Shown here in pieces: positions 7,964-16,682 of a DNA stretch of 64,000 bases. Position 1 is the stretch's first letter; every line of letters starts with the position of its first letter. Source of the stretch: JAXGPP01 sp040766885 (lineage in GTDB: Bacteria; Planctomycetota; Planctomycetia; Pirellulales; Thermoguttaceae); NCBI GenBank assembly GCA_040766885.1, contig JAXGPP010000015.1, positions 124,001-188,000 on the forward strand. Direction: 5' to 3'. The notes beneath the pieces were generated by a model, which did not search any database, had not been told where the DNA came from, and was given only the letters and a program-made list of their open reading frames with translations. The translations under genes were made by a program, and so were the position numbers.

Positions 7964-10126
7964 ATGCCCAGAGTATTCCTGGCGTGCGGGCTAGTGCTGT
8001 TGGGGCTGACGACTCGCATCGGACTTGCTGATGACCTGCCCGGATGGACGGCCAAGATCCGCGCGGACCACCCGCGGCTGTTCTTCAACGCCGATACATG
8101 GCCAGATGTGCGGGCGCGGGCGCTGGGCGAGGAACGGGCGTGGTACGATCAGATCAAAGGAGAGGTAGACAGGCTCCCTGTACGGCTGGAGGGAGCCGAG
8201 AGCGAACCGCGCGACCTGGGGCCGCAAGCGGCCCGAGCGGCGCTGGTGTTTCTGGCGACCGAGGAACCGCGATACCTGGAGCTTGCCAGGAAGTGCCTGG
8301 AGGCAAGCCTGCGGTATTACGACCAATGTTACGAAGAGCGGAAGAGCGTCAACTGGTACGCCACCAGCCGCGTCCATGCCGTGCTCGCCTGGGACTGGCT
8401 CTACAATCACCTCGGTGAGCAGGAACGACGGGAGATCATGGGCCGCCTGGTCCGGGCGATCGACCGCGTGCTCAAGGCGAAGCCGGCCATCTACCGCGAG
8501 AACATGTCGGGCTACTCGACCGGCTTCTACGGGGTGCGGGCGACGTGCTGGTTTATCGGCTGCACGGCCTTCGGCACGGATATCGAACGCGAACTGGTCA
8601 ACGAGTGGCTGGTGTGGGGACACGACGAGAACCTGCGGATGCTCGCGCATCGGCGGAAGGCGTGCGGCGACGACGGCGGCGGGGCATCATCGACGCTGGG
8701 CTACGTGCTGGGGGCGTATCCGTGGGCGGAACAGAACTTCTTCTACACGTGGCTGTCGAGCACCGGCGAAAACATCGCCCCCGACTGGCCCCACGGTGCG
8801 TGGCTGGCCAACTACGCGATGTGGAACGCGATCCCTGCCGAGCCTTCTCCACTGGAGTTCGGCTACGGTGATACACCGCACGAGACGAATCGCCTGCCGA
8901 CGGGCAAACTCTACACGCACATGGCCAACATTCGCCACCTCTACGCCGAGCGAGCGCCGGAGGCCGCCGCACTGGCGCGATGCTTCCAGGAGACGCTCCC
9001 TCGCCAGAGATACTCATCGAGCTGGTTCGTCTACCCGTTTCTGCTTGCGCGACTGGAGCAGTCGCCGGCGCCGCTATCTCCGCAGGAGCTGCCCTCCGCG
9101 CGACACTTCGAGAACATGGGGCAGATTTTCATGCGGAGCGGCACGGGGCCGGACGACACCTACGCGCTGTTTTCCTGCGGCGGCATCCTCGACCAGCACC
9201 GGCACTACGACGCCTTGAACTTCGTGATCTACCACCGCGGCTTTCTGGCCCTGGACTCGGGCACCCGGCACGACGAATTCACCAACGGCGAGCACCTGGC
9301 GAATTACTTCGCCCAGACGGCGGCCCACAACTGCGTGGTGATCCATCAGCCGGGCGAGCCGCCGGCGAGATACTGGGGCGGCCAGGTCACCGGCAACCAC
9401 GGCGGGCAGCACCGGGCGCTCGGGTCGGTGGTCAAGGGGTTCCAGACCGCGCGCGATTTCGTCTACGTAGCCGGCGACGCCACGGCATGTTACCAGCACG
9501 CAGGCGCAAACCTTTCACCCCCATTGCCGCAGAAGTGCAGCCTCGCCACGCGGCAGATGGTTTTTGTATTGCCGGGGCACTTCGTGATTTTCGATCGGGT
9601 GACGACGACCGATCCCGCCTATCGGAAGGACTGGCTCTTGCACACCGCCCACGAACCGCGGATCGAAGGCCGCGTGGTGCGGGCGGATCACGGCGACGGG
9701 AGGCTTTACTGCCGGACACTCCTGCCAGAGGATGCGACGCTCAAGGCGGTCGGCGGACCAGGCAAGGAGTTCTGGGCGGCCGGCAAGAATTGGGAGATCA
9801 CCGCCCCGACACTCAAGCCGGAGCACCGAGCGATGATGGGGCAGTGGCGGGTCGAAGTCACGCCCGGCAAGCCGCAAGCCGAGGACGTGTTCCTTCACGT
9901 GATCCAGGTCGGCGACCAGAAGGTTGCCGCCATGGATTCTGCCGAGCTGATTCGCGACGAACGCGGTTGCGGCGTGCGACTGCGAACGACGACGGGAACC
10001 TGGGAGGTGACGTTCGCCACGCAGGGCGAGCCGCGCGGACGCCTGCAGCGGATCGGTGGGCAGTCGCCGCTGGACGTCATGCTGGAAAACGTCGAGGCAC
10101 AGTCGGGCATTCTGGGAGGGCGATAG
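7964..10126 (+). CDS. Secreted heparinase II/III-family polysaccharide lyase
   Basis: The 720-residue protein has a signal peptide (VFLACGLVLLGLTTRIGLA). An N-terminal alpha-helical toroid region follows (DHPRLFFNADTWPDVRARA, RVHAVLAWDWLYNHL). The C-terminal beta-sandwich heparinase II/III domain holds CGGILDQHRHYDALNFVIYH and TAAHNCVVIH. Such enzymes cut acidic glycans by beta-elimination. A strong ribosome-binding site (AGGAGGCGAC) precedes ATG 7964. The frame is open from 7931, but that start lacks such a site. The gene is divergent from the jelly-roll protein across a 285-base region that probably holds both promoters. The substrate cannot be read from sequence. Confidence 0.85.
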   Translation: MPRVFLACGLVLLGLTTRIGLADDLPGWTAKIRADHPRLFFNADTWPDVRARALGEERAWYDQIKGEVDRLPVRLEGAESEPRDLGPQAARAALVFLATEEPRYLELARKCLEASLRYYDQCYEERKSVNWYATSRVHAVLAWDWLYNHLGEQERREIMGRLVRAIDRVLKAKPAIYRENMSGYSTGFYGVRATCWFIGCTAFGTDIERELVNEWLVWGHDENLRMLAHRRKACGDDGGGASSTLGYVLGAYPWAEQNFFYTWLSSTGENIAPDWPHGAWLANYAMWNAIPAEPSPLEFGYGDTPHETNRLPTGKLYTHMANIRHLYAERAPEAAALARCFQETLPRQRYSSSWFVYPFLLARLEQSPAPLSPQELPSARHFENMGQIFMRSGTGPDDTYALFSCGGILDQHRHYDALNFVIYHRGFLALDSGTRHDEFTNGEHLANYFAQTAAHNCVVIHQPGEPPARYWGGQVTGNHGGQHRALGSVVKGFQTARDFVYVAGDATACYQHAGANLSPPLPQKCSLATRQMVFVLPGHFVIFDRVTTTDPAYRKDWLLHTAHEPRIEGRVVRADHGDGRLYCRTLLPEDATLKAVGGPGKEFWAAGKNWEITAPTLKPEHRAMMGQWRVEVTPGKPQAEDVFLHVIQVGDQKVAAMDSAELIRDERGCGVRLRTTTGTWEVTFATQGEPRGRLQRIGGQSPLDVMLENVEAQSGILGGR

Positions 10127-10153
10127 GCAAAGTCCGCGTCTGCGGGGAAGAAA

Positions 10154-10192
10154 CATGTTCACGGCTGGGAGCCGTGAGACATGGCACGCGGC
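10154..10192 (+). repeat. Dispersed palindromic repeat, copy 6 (core only)
   Basis: ACATGTTCACGGCTGGGAGC followed by CGTGAGACATGGCACGCGG lies between convergent genes. Compensating changes keep the hairpin (CACGGCT pairs with AGCCGTG), which argues that the fold is what is conserved. Confidence 0.75.
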
Positions 10193-10198
10193 AGGAGA

Positions 10199-11056
10199 TC
10201 AGACCATGTCGCGGGCGTGGTAGCTGGAGCGGACGAAGGGGCCGCTGGCGACTTGCTTGAAGCCCATGGCGCGGGCCGCGAGTCCGAGTTCCTCAAACTC
10301 CTGGGGATCGAGATAGCGGACCACGGGCAGGTGGTCGAGCGAGGGGCGGAGATACTGCCCTAGGGTGAGCATCTCGCAACCGGCGGCCAGGAGATCGGCC
10401 AGGGTGTCGAGCAGTTCGTCGCGGGTCTCGCCAAGGCCGAGCATCAGGCCGCTCTTGGTCTTCATCTCGGGCGCGCGGGCCTTGATGCGGCGGAACATCT
10501 CCAGCGTCCAGGGATAATTGGCCTTGCGTCCGCGAACGGCGGAGAAGAGCCGCGGAACGGTCTCGGTGTTGTGGTTGTAAACGTCGGGCCGAGCGTCAAC
10601 CACGGTGTCGACCGCCGAGCCGTTGCCGGCAAAATCGCTGGGCAGGACTTCGATCGTCGCGCCGGTGGCCTCGCGGACCGCCCGGATCGAGCGGACGAAG
10701 TGCCCTGCCCCGCCATCCGGAAGGTCGTCGCGGGTGACGCAGGTGATCACGACGTGGCGGAGGCCGAGCCGTCTGGCGGCTTCAGCCAGCCGCTGGGGTT
10801 CGGAGGGATCGAGCGGGCGGGTCTTTCCCTTGGCCACATGACAGAAGCCGCAACGCCGCGTGCAGACGTCGCCCATAATCATGAACGTGGCGGTCTTCTG
10901 GGCATAGCATTCCATGCGGTTGGGACACCGCGCGTGGTCGCAAACGGTCTCCAGACGCAGCTCGTCGATGAGCTTGGCTGTGAAGTGGTTGGCGTTCCCC
11001 TTGGGGACGTTGCGTTTCAGCCAACGGGGAAGCTGTTGCGGAGGCGAGTCAGGCAT
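10199..11056 (-). CDS. lipA: Lipoyl synthase
   Basis: LipA is a radical-SAM enzyme that inserts two sulfurs into octanoyl groups on lipoyl-carrier proteins. The 285-residue protein has the radical-SAM cluster motif CTRRCGFCHV, the auxiliary-cluster motif CDHARCPNRMEC near the N-terminus and the C-terminal signature SGPFVRSSYHA that supplies the auxiliary-cluster Ser. Further family motifs are ITCVTRDDLPDGG and NHNTETVPRL. Length matches the family. The frame is open to 11167. ATG 11056 was chosen by family length, although no strong ribosome-binding site is visible. No lipB is adjacent, so lipB or a salvage ligase must lie elsewhere. Confidence 0.96.
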   Translation of the reverse strand: MPDSPPQQLPRWLKRNVPKGNANHFTAKLIDELRLETVCDHARCPNRMECYAQKTATFMIMGDVCTRRCGFCHVAKGKTRPLDPSEPQRLAEAARRLGLRHVVITCVTRDDLPDGGAGHFVRSIRAVREATGATIEVLPSDFAGNGSAVDTVVDARPDVYNHNTETVPRLFSAVRGRKANYPWTLEMFRRIKARAPEMKTKSGLMLGLGETRDELLDTLADLLAAGCEMLTLGQYLRPSLDHLPVVRYLDPQEFEELGLAARAMGFKQVASGPFVRSSYHARDMV

Positions 11057-11258
11057 CCGAGTGGAGTGGCGTTTATGATGATTGAGTCGTCGGCGAGAGC
11101 GGGTGAGATTCCATTGTAGAACGTTCCGGCCCGGGGAATAGAAATTCGCGGGGCACGATCGGTGCATGGTGCGTCAGGGGCGTTCGGCGACGAGACCCCA
11201 CCGGACAGGTGGTCGAGCCGCTTGAGACCGGTCGCCGCGAAATGGTAAAAGGTTGATC

Positions 11259-11747
11259 ATGAGCGCGAAACCTTCCAAGAAGCCGCTACCCGAAAAGGAC
11301 AACGAACGGGTGGTAAGCCAGAACCGGAAAGCGCGGCACAATTATGACGTGCTCGATTCGCTAGAATGCGGGATTGTTCTGGTCGGGAGCGAGGTGAAGA
11401 CACTTCGCGAGGGGAGGGTCTCGATCGAGGAAGCCTACGGCCGGATGAAGGACAACGAAGTCTGGCTGATGGGCTGCGACATACCCGAATATCCACAGGC
11501 CAATCGCTTCAATCACCCGCCGAAGCGGCCGCGAAAGCTGCTCCTCCACCGCCGGGAGGTCGAGCGGTTCGCGAAGCAGGCCTACCAGAAGGGGCTCACG
11601 CTGGTTCCACTGAAGCTCTACTTCAAGAATGGTAAAGCCAAGCTGCTTTTGGGGTTATGTCGCGGCAAGAAGCTCCACGACAAACGCCAGACGCTGAAGA
11701 AGGCCGAGGCGAGCCGGCAAATCGAACGGGCGATGAGACGGCGGTAG
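11259..11747 (+). CDS. smpB: SsrA-binding protein SmpB
   Basis: SmpB binds tmRNA and delivers it to stalled ribosomes for trans-translation. The 162-residue protein carries the family core VSQNRKARHNYDVLDSLECG, GSEVKTLREGRVSIEEAY and the C-terminal basic tail GKKLHDKRQTLKKAEASRQI followed by ERAMRRR. ATG 11259 follows AAAAGG. A TTG two codons earlier is possible. It is divergent from lipA with about 200 bases between them. No tmRNA gene was seen in this window. Confidence 0.96.
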   Translation: MSAKPSKKPLPEKDNERVVSQNRKARHNYDVLDSLECGIVLVGSEVKTLREGRVSIEEAYGRMKDNEVWLMGCDIPEYPQANRFNHPPKRPRKLLLHRREVERFAKQAYQKGLTLVPLKLYFKNGKAKLLLGLCRGKKLHDKRQTLKKAEASRQIERAMRRR

Positions 11748-11979
11748 GGCTGCGGACGCCTGAGCTGCATAAATCGGGCCGAACCACGCACCGGCACGGT
11801 TCGTACCGTAGTAACATATAGGGATGGGCACGCGCTCAGGCCGCGCGCCGCATTCCCTTCCACCATGATCGACATGCCGAGGAGTGCCGCCCCCTGTCTA
11901 TTGGCCAGCCGGGCACGCTTCAGTGCGGATTGTAGCCGCCGGTGGCCCCGACCCAGACAGCTCATGCAAGGCAGACACG

Positions 11980-12651
11980 ATGTTGCAGTTGAGCAAGATC
12001 AAGAAGACGTTTATTGAGCCGGATGGCAGCGAACTGCCGATCCTCGACATCCCCCGTTTTGAGGTCAACGCGGGGGAGCAGTTGGTGCTCGTGGGCCGCA
12101 GCGGCAGCGGCAAGACGACGCTGTTGCACATCATCGCGGGCATCAGTCGTCCGACGGCCGGCAAGGTAATTATCGACGGCTGGGACACCACCGTATTCAC
12201 CGAAGCCGAATGCGATCGGTTCCGGGCGGAGCGGATCGGCTACGTGTTCCAGACGTTCAATCTGCTGCAGGGCTTCTCGGCCCTGGAGAACGTGATGCTG
12301 GGCATGACCTTCGCGGGCCGGCGGTCGGACGCTGTCCGCGCCCGTCAGTTGCTCGACCGGGTGGGACTCAGCGACCGGGTGACCCACAAACCGGCCATGA
12401 TGTCGGTCGGCGAGCAGCAGCGGGTGGCCGTGGCCCGGGCGCTTGCCAACCGCCCCAAGCTGATTCTCGCTGACGAACCGACCGCCAACATCGACACCAA
12501 GCATCAGCAGCAGGTGATCGACCTGTTGCGCGAGACATGCCGTGAGGAAAACGTCGCCTTGATCCTCGTTACCCATACACCGGACGTGGCTGGGCAATTC
12601 GACCGGCTGGAACGTCTCGAAGAGATCAACTTGGTGGGGAGCAACGGATGA
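11980..12651 (+). CDS. ABC transporter ATP-binding protein, LolD/MacB type
   Basis: This 223-residue ATPase has a Walker A motif GRSGSGKTT, Q-loop FQTFN, a signature in the variant form MSVGEQQRVAVARAL, and Walker B LILADEPT. It belongs to the MacB/LolD/FtsE class, which powers mechanotransmission rather than classical import. ATG 11980 was chosen by family length, with AAGG upstream. The frame is open to 11884. The stop overlaps the start of the permease gene by four bases (ATGA), so the two are translationally coupled. The next genes suggest a role in metal or envelope homeostasis. Confidence 0.92.
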   Translation: MLQLSKIKKTFIEPDGSELPILDIPRFEVNAGEQLVLVGRSGSGKTTLLHIIAGISRPTAGKVIIDGWDTTVFTEAECDRFRAERIGYVFQTFNLLQGFSALENVMLGMTFAGRRSDAVRARQLLDRVGLSDRVTHKPAMMSVGEQQRVAVARALANRPKLILADEPTANIDTKHQQQVIDLLRETCREENVALILVTHTPDVAGQFDRLERLEEINLVGSNG

Positions 12652-14099
12652 GCCTTTGGAAGATTGCCTGGCGGAGCATTCAACACCGCGCACTGGCTTC
12701 GGCGCTGACGGCCTTCTCGATGGCGTTGGGCGTGGCGCTCGTCGTGGCCGTGCTGGTGATCCACTCCGTCATCGACCAGTCGTTCCGCCGCAGCGCCCAG
12801 GGCTACGACCTGATCGTCGGCCCGGAGGGGAGCCCGTTGGAACTGGTACTGACCACGGTCTACCATCTGGGCAAACCGATCGGCACGATCAGCCACCAGC
12901 AGTACATGGACGTGGCTTTCGGGCAGTACGCCCGGGACATCGAACTGGCGATTCCGATCTGTACGGGCGAGAACTACAAGGGTTACCGGATCATCGGCAC
13001 TGTGCCGGAGTTCTTTGACAAACTGGAATACCGCGACGGCCAGCATTACGAGTTCTCCGCGGGCAACAACTTCTCGGCCGCCGGGTTCTACGAGGCGGTG
13101 GTGGGCGCGACCGCGGCCCGGAAGGCGGGGCTGGTGGTGGGCTCCGAGTTCCGTCCGACGCACGGGTTGGAGGAAGGCCAAGGCGCAGAGCACGATCCGT
13201 TTACCGTTGTCGGCGTGCTGGCCCCCACGGGGACGCCCAACGATCGGGCCATTTTCATCAACATTGAAGGCTTCTACCTCATGCACGAGCATGGCCACGA
13301 GCATGGCGCGGAAGGCGAGGAGCACGGACACGCCGCCGAGGATCCTGCCGCCGCTGGAGCCGTGGAGGACGCGCACGACGACCACGCGCATGGAGAAGGC
13401 GCCCAAGATGAAGGCGCGGGGGGCGAGCACGCGCACGACGAGCACGAGCACGGCGAGGGTACGAATGGCGAAGGCGTGGCATCGGCCCACGAAGACCATG
13501 CTCATGAAGGGCACTCTCACGGCGAGGAGGGAGCACTGGACCACCGCGCCGTGAGCGCGGTGCTGATCCTCACCAACCAGGCGGATCCGACGCGGCGGAT
13601 CGCCCTGCCCCGCTGGATCAGCGAGCAGGCGGGCATTCAGGCGGTCGCGCCGGCGGAGGTGATCACCAACTTGTTCCAGGGGATCGTGGGGAACGTGCAG
13701 TTGGTGCTGATGGTGCTCGCTGTGCTGGTGGTTATTGTGGCTGGCATCGGAATGCTGGTGAGCATCTATAATTCGATGAGTGACCGGCGGCATGAGATCG
13801 CGGTGATGCGGGCGCTGGGCGCGCGGCGAAACACGGTGATGTCGATCGTGCTCTTGGAATCGATCCTGCTGTCGCTGGGCGGCGGGGCCGTGGGCGTAGT
13901 CATCGGTCACGCGCTGACCGGAGCGCTGGCGCCGTTGATCATGGAACACACGGGTGTGGTCGTCAGCGCGCTGCAGTTCCAGTGGGCCGAGTTGATCCTA
14001 ATCCCCGGCCTGGTAGTGCTGGCAACGGTGGTGGGCTACATTCCCGCCGTGATCGCCTACAAGACCGACGTCGCGCAGTCGCTGACCGCGAAACCGTAG
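12648..14099 (+). CDS. FtsX/MacB-type ABC permease with histidine-rich insert
   Basis: The 483-residue permease has one N-terminal membrane segment (about residues 17-42), a large extracytoplasmic domain and three C-terminal segments (about 345-370, 400-425, 445-475), the FtsX/MacB plan. Inside the extracytoplasmic domain, at about residues 211-300, lies a low-complexity insert of His, Asp, Glu, Gly and Ala with about 18 His (for example HEHGHEHGAEGEEHGH and HEDHAHEGHSH). Such stretches usually bind zinc, nickel or copper. It is coupled to the ATPase by an ATGA overlap and followed by a DUF3299-like gene. A metal-linked transporter is inferred. A lipoprotein-release role is the alternative. 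Confidence 0.88.
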   Translation: MSLWKIAWRSIQHRALASALTAFSMALGVALVVAVLVIHSVIDQSFRRSAQGYDLIVGPEGSPLELVLTTVYHLGKPIGTISHQQYMDVAFGQYARDIELAIPICTGENYKGYRIIGTVPEFFDKLEYRDGQHYEFSAGNNFSAAGFYEAVVGATAARKAGLVVGSEFRPTHGLEEGQGAEHDPFTVVGVLAPTGTPNDRAIFINIEGFYLMHEHGHEHGAEGEEHGHAAEDPAAAGAVEDAHDDHAHGEGAQDEGAGGEHAHDEHEHGEGTNGEGVASAHEDHAHEGHSHGEEGALDHRAVSAVLILTNQADPTRRIALPRWISEQAGIQAVAPAEVITNLFQGIVGNVQLVLMVLAVLVVIVAGIGMLVSIYNSMSDRRHEIAVMRALGARRNTVMSIVLLESILLSLGGGAVGVVIGHALTGALAPLIMEHTGVVVSALQFQWAELILIPGLVVLATVVGYIPAVIAYKTDVAQSLTAKP

Positions 14100-14147
14100 G
14101 ACACCCTTTTGCCCTGGCAGGCGCAGACGGGAAACGAGGAACCTGAC

Positions 14148-14864
14148 GTGAGCATTGAAAACGGGCTGGACACCCACGAAGTCGATCCGCGGATTTTCGA
14201 CCAGGATCACGAGACCGAGGAAGAGCATCTGCCGCACGAGCCTTACCGGGCGGTGAGCGTCCTGGCTGTATCGAGCCTGGTCTGCGGCGCGCTGTCGCCC
14301 CTGGCCGCCGTGTGGTGGTTCATGGGAGTGGTGCCGCTGGCCGGCATCGTGCTCGGCCTATTGGCGCTGCGAAGAATCGGCCGCCGGCCGGAATTGTTTA
14401 CCGGCGTCGAATTCGCGTACGGCGGGATCGCGCTGTCGGCGGTGTTCTGGATCGCCGGCTGGAGTTGGCAATACTACCTCTACCGCACACAGGCCCCGCC
14501 GGGATACCTGGTGATCACCTACGATATGCTGCACAGCAAGCCGGGCCAACCGGGAGATAAGGTACCTCCCGAGGCGGAGAATCTCGTCGACCGGCCGGTG
14601 TTCGTCAAGGGCTACATGACACCCGGCCGGTATCAGATGAACGTCAAGGAGTTCACGCTCTGCCGCGACAACGGAGTCTGCTCGTTCTGTAACCCGCAGC
14701 CTGTGGTCACCGATCTGGTCCAGGTGAAGCTCATCCACGGATTGGAGACAGAGTACACGACACACCTGATCGGGGTCGGCGGGAAGTTCAAGATCAACAA
14801 GGACGCCAAGCCGGGCGACGTCGTCTACCAGATCGACGCTGACGTGCTCCGCTGGGCGCCCTGA
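14148..14864 (+). CDS. Membrane protein with DUF4190-like and DUF3299-like regions
   Basis: This 238-residue protein has an acidic N-terminus, two or three hydrophobic segments (about residues 40-110, DUF4190-like) and a C-terminal extracytoplasmic domain. The C-terminal domain resembles DUF3299 (VFVKGYMTPGRYQMNVKEF, then CRDNGVCSFCNP with three Cys). From memory, DUF3299 proteins are found with zinc-responsive ABC operons such as Vibrio zrg, which fits the His-rich permease just upstream. GTG 14148 has a GAGGAA site. A TTG at 14109 lacks one. The three Cys could bind metal. Family assignment is moderate. Confidence 0.7.
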   Translation: MSIENGLDTHEVDPRIFDQDHETEEEHLPHEPYRAVSVLAVSSLVCGALSPLAAVWWFMGVVPLAGIVLGLLALRRIGRRPELFTGVEFAYGGIALSAVFWIAGWSWQYYLYRTQAPPGYLVITYDMLHSKPGQPGDKVPPEAENLVDRPVFVKGYMTPGRYQMNVKEFTLCRDNGVCSFCNPQPVVTDLVQVKLIHGLETEYTTHLIGVGGKFKINKDAKPGDVVYQIDADVLRWAP

Positions 14865-15053
14865 TTGGCAGCGTCCAACATCGAGCTGCGCCACCCCCGT
14901 TCTGGCGGTGAGGACGATCCTCCCCGGAGTCACATCTCTTCCGGCCGACGGCAGTTGGGGCTATACTGGCGAAGTTCTGCGCCGGGCCGTGCGCGACCGC
15001 GAACAGCGACTGCCCGCGCGCCACTGGCCCCTCCAATTGGTTCTTTTTTTGTG

Positions 15054-15968
15054 ATGCCCAAGTACATCGTCCGCTATGGTTCGATGCGAATTCTGGGGAT
15101 ATTCGACCCCCCCGGAGATCAAACGCTCGAGCGTTCCACGGCGGTCATCGTGCGCAGCGATCGCGGCCTGGAGGCGGGAGAGGTGCTTTGCGAGGCGACG
15201 GAGACGGCCGTGGCCGCCCTGGCCGACCCGCCGCAAGGGCAGGTGCTTCGCCGCATGAATGCCGAAGATGCGCATGAGCTGCGCCGGCTTCACGACCAGG
15301 AGCGCGAGGAATTCGAGGTTTGCCTGAAGTGCATCCGGCAATCAGGACTCGAGATGCAATTGGTCGACGTCGAGCACTTGTTTGGTGGGGAGCGGATCGT
15401 GGTCTATTACTTGGCCGATGGCCGAGTGGACTTCCGCGAGCTGGTGCGGCTGCTGGCGGGAGAGTTTCAGACGCGGATTGAAATGCGCCAGATCGGCGTC
15501 CGCGATGAAGCCAAGCTGATGGCCGATTTCGGCGACTGCGGCAAGGAAGTGTGCTGCAACTCGCATCTGGTGACCATGCCGCCGGTGTCGATGAAGATGG
15601 CCAAGCTGCAGAAGGCCACGCTTGATCCCACCAAGATATCCGGCCGTTGCGGTCGTTTGAAATGCTGCCTGCGCTACGAGTACGACATCTACGAACAGCT
15701 CCAGAGCGAGTTGCCGCCGATCGGCTCCCGGGTGACCACCGGCGACGGCCGTGTTCGCGTGGTGGGACACGAGATACTGAGTTCGCAGATTCTGGTCGAA
15801 ACCGAGGCTCGCGTCCGGAAGTTCATCCATGTGAGCGAGGTGATCGGCCGCGGAGATGCCCAAGGCGCTGCGGCGGGCGAGAGCGGAAACGGCGATGACA
15901 GCACCCGGCCGGAGATTGGCGCAAGCGAGACGAATGCTGACAGTGCCGGGCATGCCGCCCCGATGTGA
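15054..15968 (+). CDS. PSP1-domain protein (RicT/YaaT-like)
   Basis: The 304-residue protein has the PSP1 C-terminal domain (MPKYIVRYGSMRILGIF, then YYLADGRVDFRELVRLLAGE and RIEMRQIGVRDEAK) and the conserved Cys clusters CGKEVCC and CGRLKCC. In Bacillus the relative RicT works with RicA and RicF, binds Fe-S clusters and promotes RNase Y-dependent mRNA maturation. Here the C-terminus extends into a Gly/Ser/Asp-rich tail. The frame is open upstream to 14865. ATG 15054 matches the family start. A small conserved gene follows directly. Confidence 0.88.
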   Translation: MPKYIVRYGSMRILGIFDPPGDQTLERSTAVIVRSDRGLEAGEVLCEATETAVAALADPPQGQVLRRMNAEDAHELRRLHDQEREEFEVCLKCIRQSGLEMQLVDVEHLFGGERIVVYYLADGRVDFRELVRLLAGEFQTRIEMRQIGVRDEAKLMADFGDCGKEVCCNSHLVTMPPVSMKMAKLQKATLDPTKISGRCGRLKCCLRYEYDIYEQLQSELPPIGSRVTTGDGRVRVVGHEILSSQILVETEARVRKFIHVSEVIGRGDAQGAAAGESGNGDDSTRPEIGASETNADSAGHAAPM

Positions 15969-16033
15969 CTGGCGTCGCGTGCGGCGCAAGAGGACGCAAT
16001 TCACCTGCTGATAGGGAGTTGATTGGACTGGCC

Positions 16034-16465
16034 ATGTTTGACCCCTCGCAACCGTTGGCGCAACTGCTTCGCGAAGACAAGCGTTATCGGTTCGACGCCT
16101 ACGTTTTCGTGTTTGAGGCTCTGAGCTACGCCCAGAACGTGATGGGCCTGGGCACGGAGAGCCCCAGCGAACCGAGCCAGGTCAGCACGGAGGAAGAGGA
16201 CGAAGGGCCCCAGCGCCACGTTACCGGGCAGGAATTGTGCGAGGCGATCCGGCAATACGCCCTGGAGCAGTATGGGTTGATGTCGAAGACGGTGCTCAAT
16301 AACTGGGGAATCCACCAGACGAGCGATTTCGGCGAGATCGTATTCAACCTGATCCGCATCGGTCGGATGCGGAAGACGCCCCACGACCGCCGCGAGGATT
16401 TCGACAACGTCTACGACTTCGACGTTGCCTTTCAGCAGGAGTTCAAGATCCACCCGGTCGAATGA
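16034..16465 (+). CDS. Minf_1886-family conserved protein
   Basis: This 143-residue protein resembles a small uncharacterised family common in Planctomycetota and Verrucomicrobiota: YRFDAYVFVFEALSYAQ, then GQELCEAIRQYALEQYG, VLNNWGIHQTSDFGEIVFNLI and RKTPHDRREDFDNVYDF. No catalytic motif or signal peptide is visible. ATG 16034 gives the family-like start. The frame is open back to 15965. It lies 65 bases after the PSP1 gene, probably in the same operon. Function unknown. Confidence 0.82.
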   Translation: MFDPSQPLAQLLREDKRYRFDAYVFVFEALSYAQNVMGLGTESPSEPSQVSTEEEDEGPQRHVTGQELCEAIRQYALEQYGLMSKTVLNNWGIHQTSDFGEIVFNLIRIGRMRKTPHDRREDFDNVYDFDVAFQQEFKIHPVE

Positions 16466-16469
16466 CGCC

Positions 16470-16622
16470 GTGAGCCGCGCACGCCGCAAGACGACTCCGG
16501 GCGCCGTTCCTTCGGCGGCACCGGTAAACCCGCCCAAGCCCAACAAGCCGCTGCTGGCTGTCGCCAGCGCGCTGGTGGCCGGCTGGATCGCAGCGCTCGT
16601 CTGGCTCGTGCTGGCAGGGTGA
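16470..16622 (+). CDS. Small single-span membrane protein
   Basis: A 50-codon frame starts at GTG 16470, four bases after the previous stop. The product has a basic, Pro/Ala-rich N-terminal half and one membrane segment (LLAVASALVAGWIAALVWLVL). Tight spacing and direction suggest it is the last gene of the PSP1 unit. No clear ribosome-binding site of its own is visible, so translational coupling is likely if it is real. Confidence 0.5.
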   Translation: MSRARRKTTPGAVPSAAPVNPPKPNKPLLAVASALVAGWIAALVWLVLAG

Positions 16623-16682
16623 GCGAAGGAAGCACTGCGCGGTGCGACGTTGAGCGTCGAGCCGCGATGTGTGCGGTGCGGA

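Noticed and set aside
12504..13949. An open frame of about 480 codons on the minus strand
   Set aside because: It is antisense to the His-rich permease and has His/Arg-rich low-complexity sequence without motifs.
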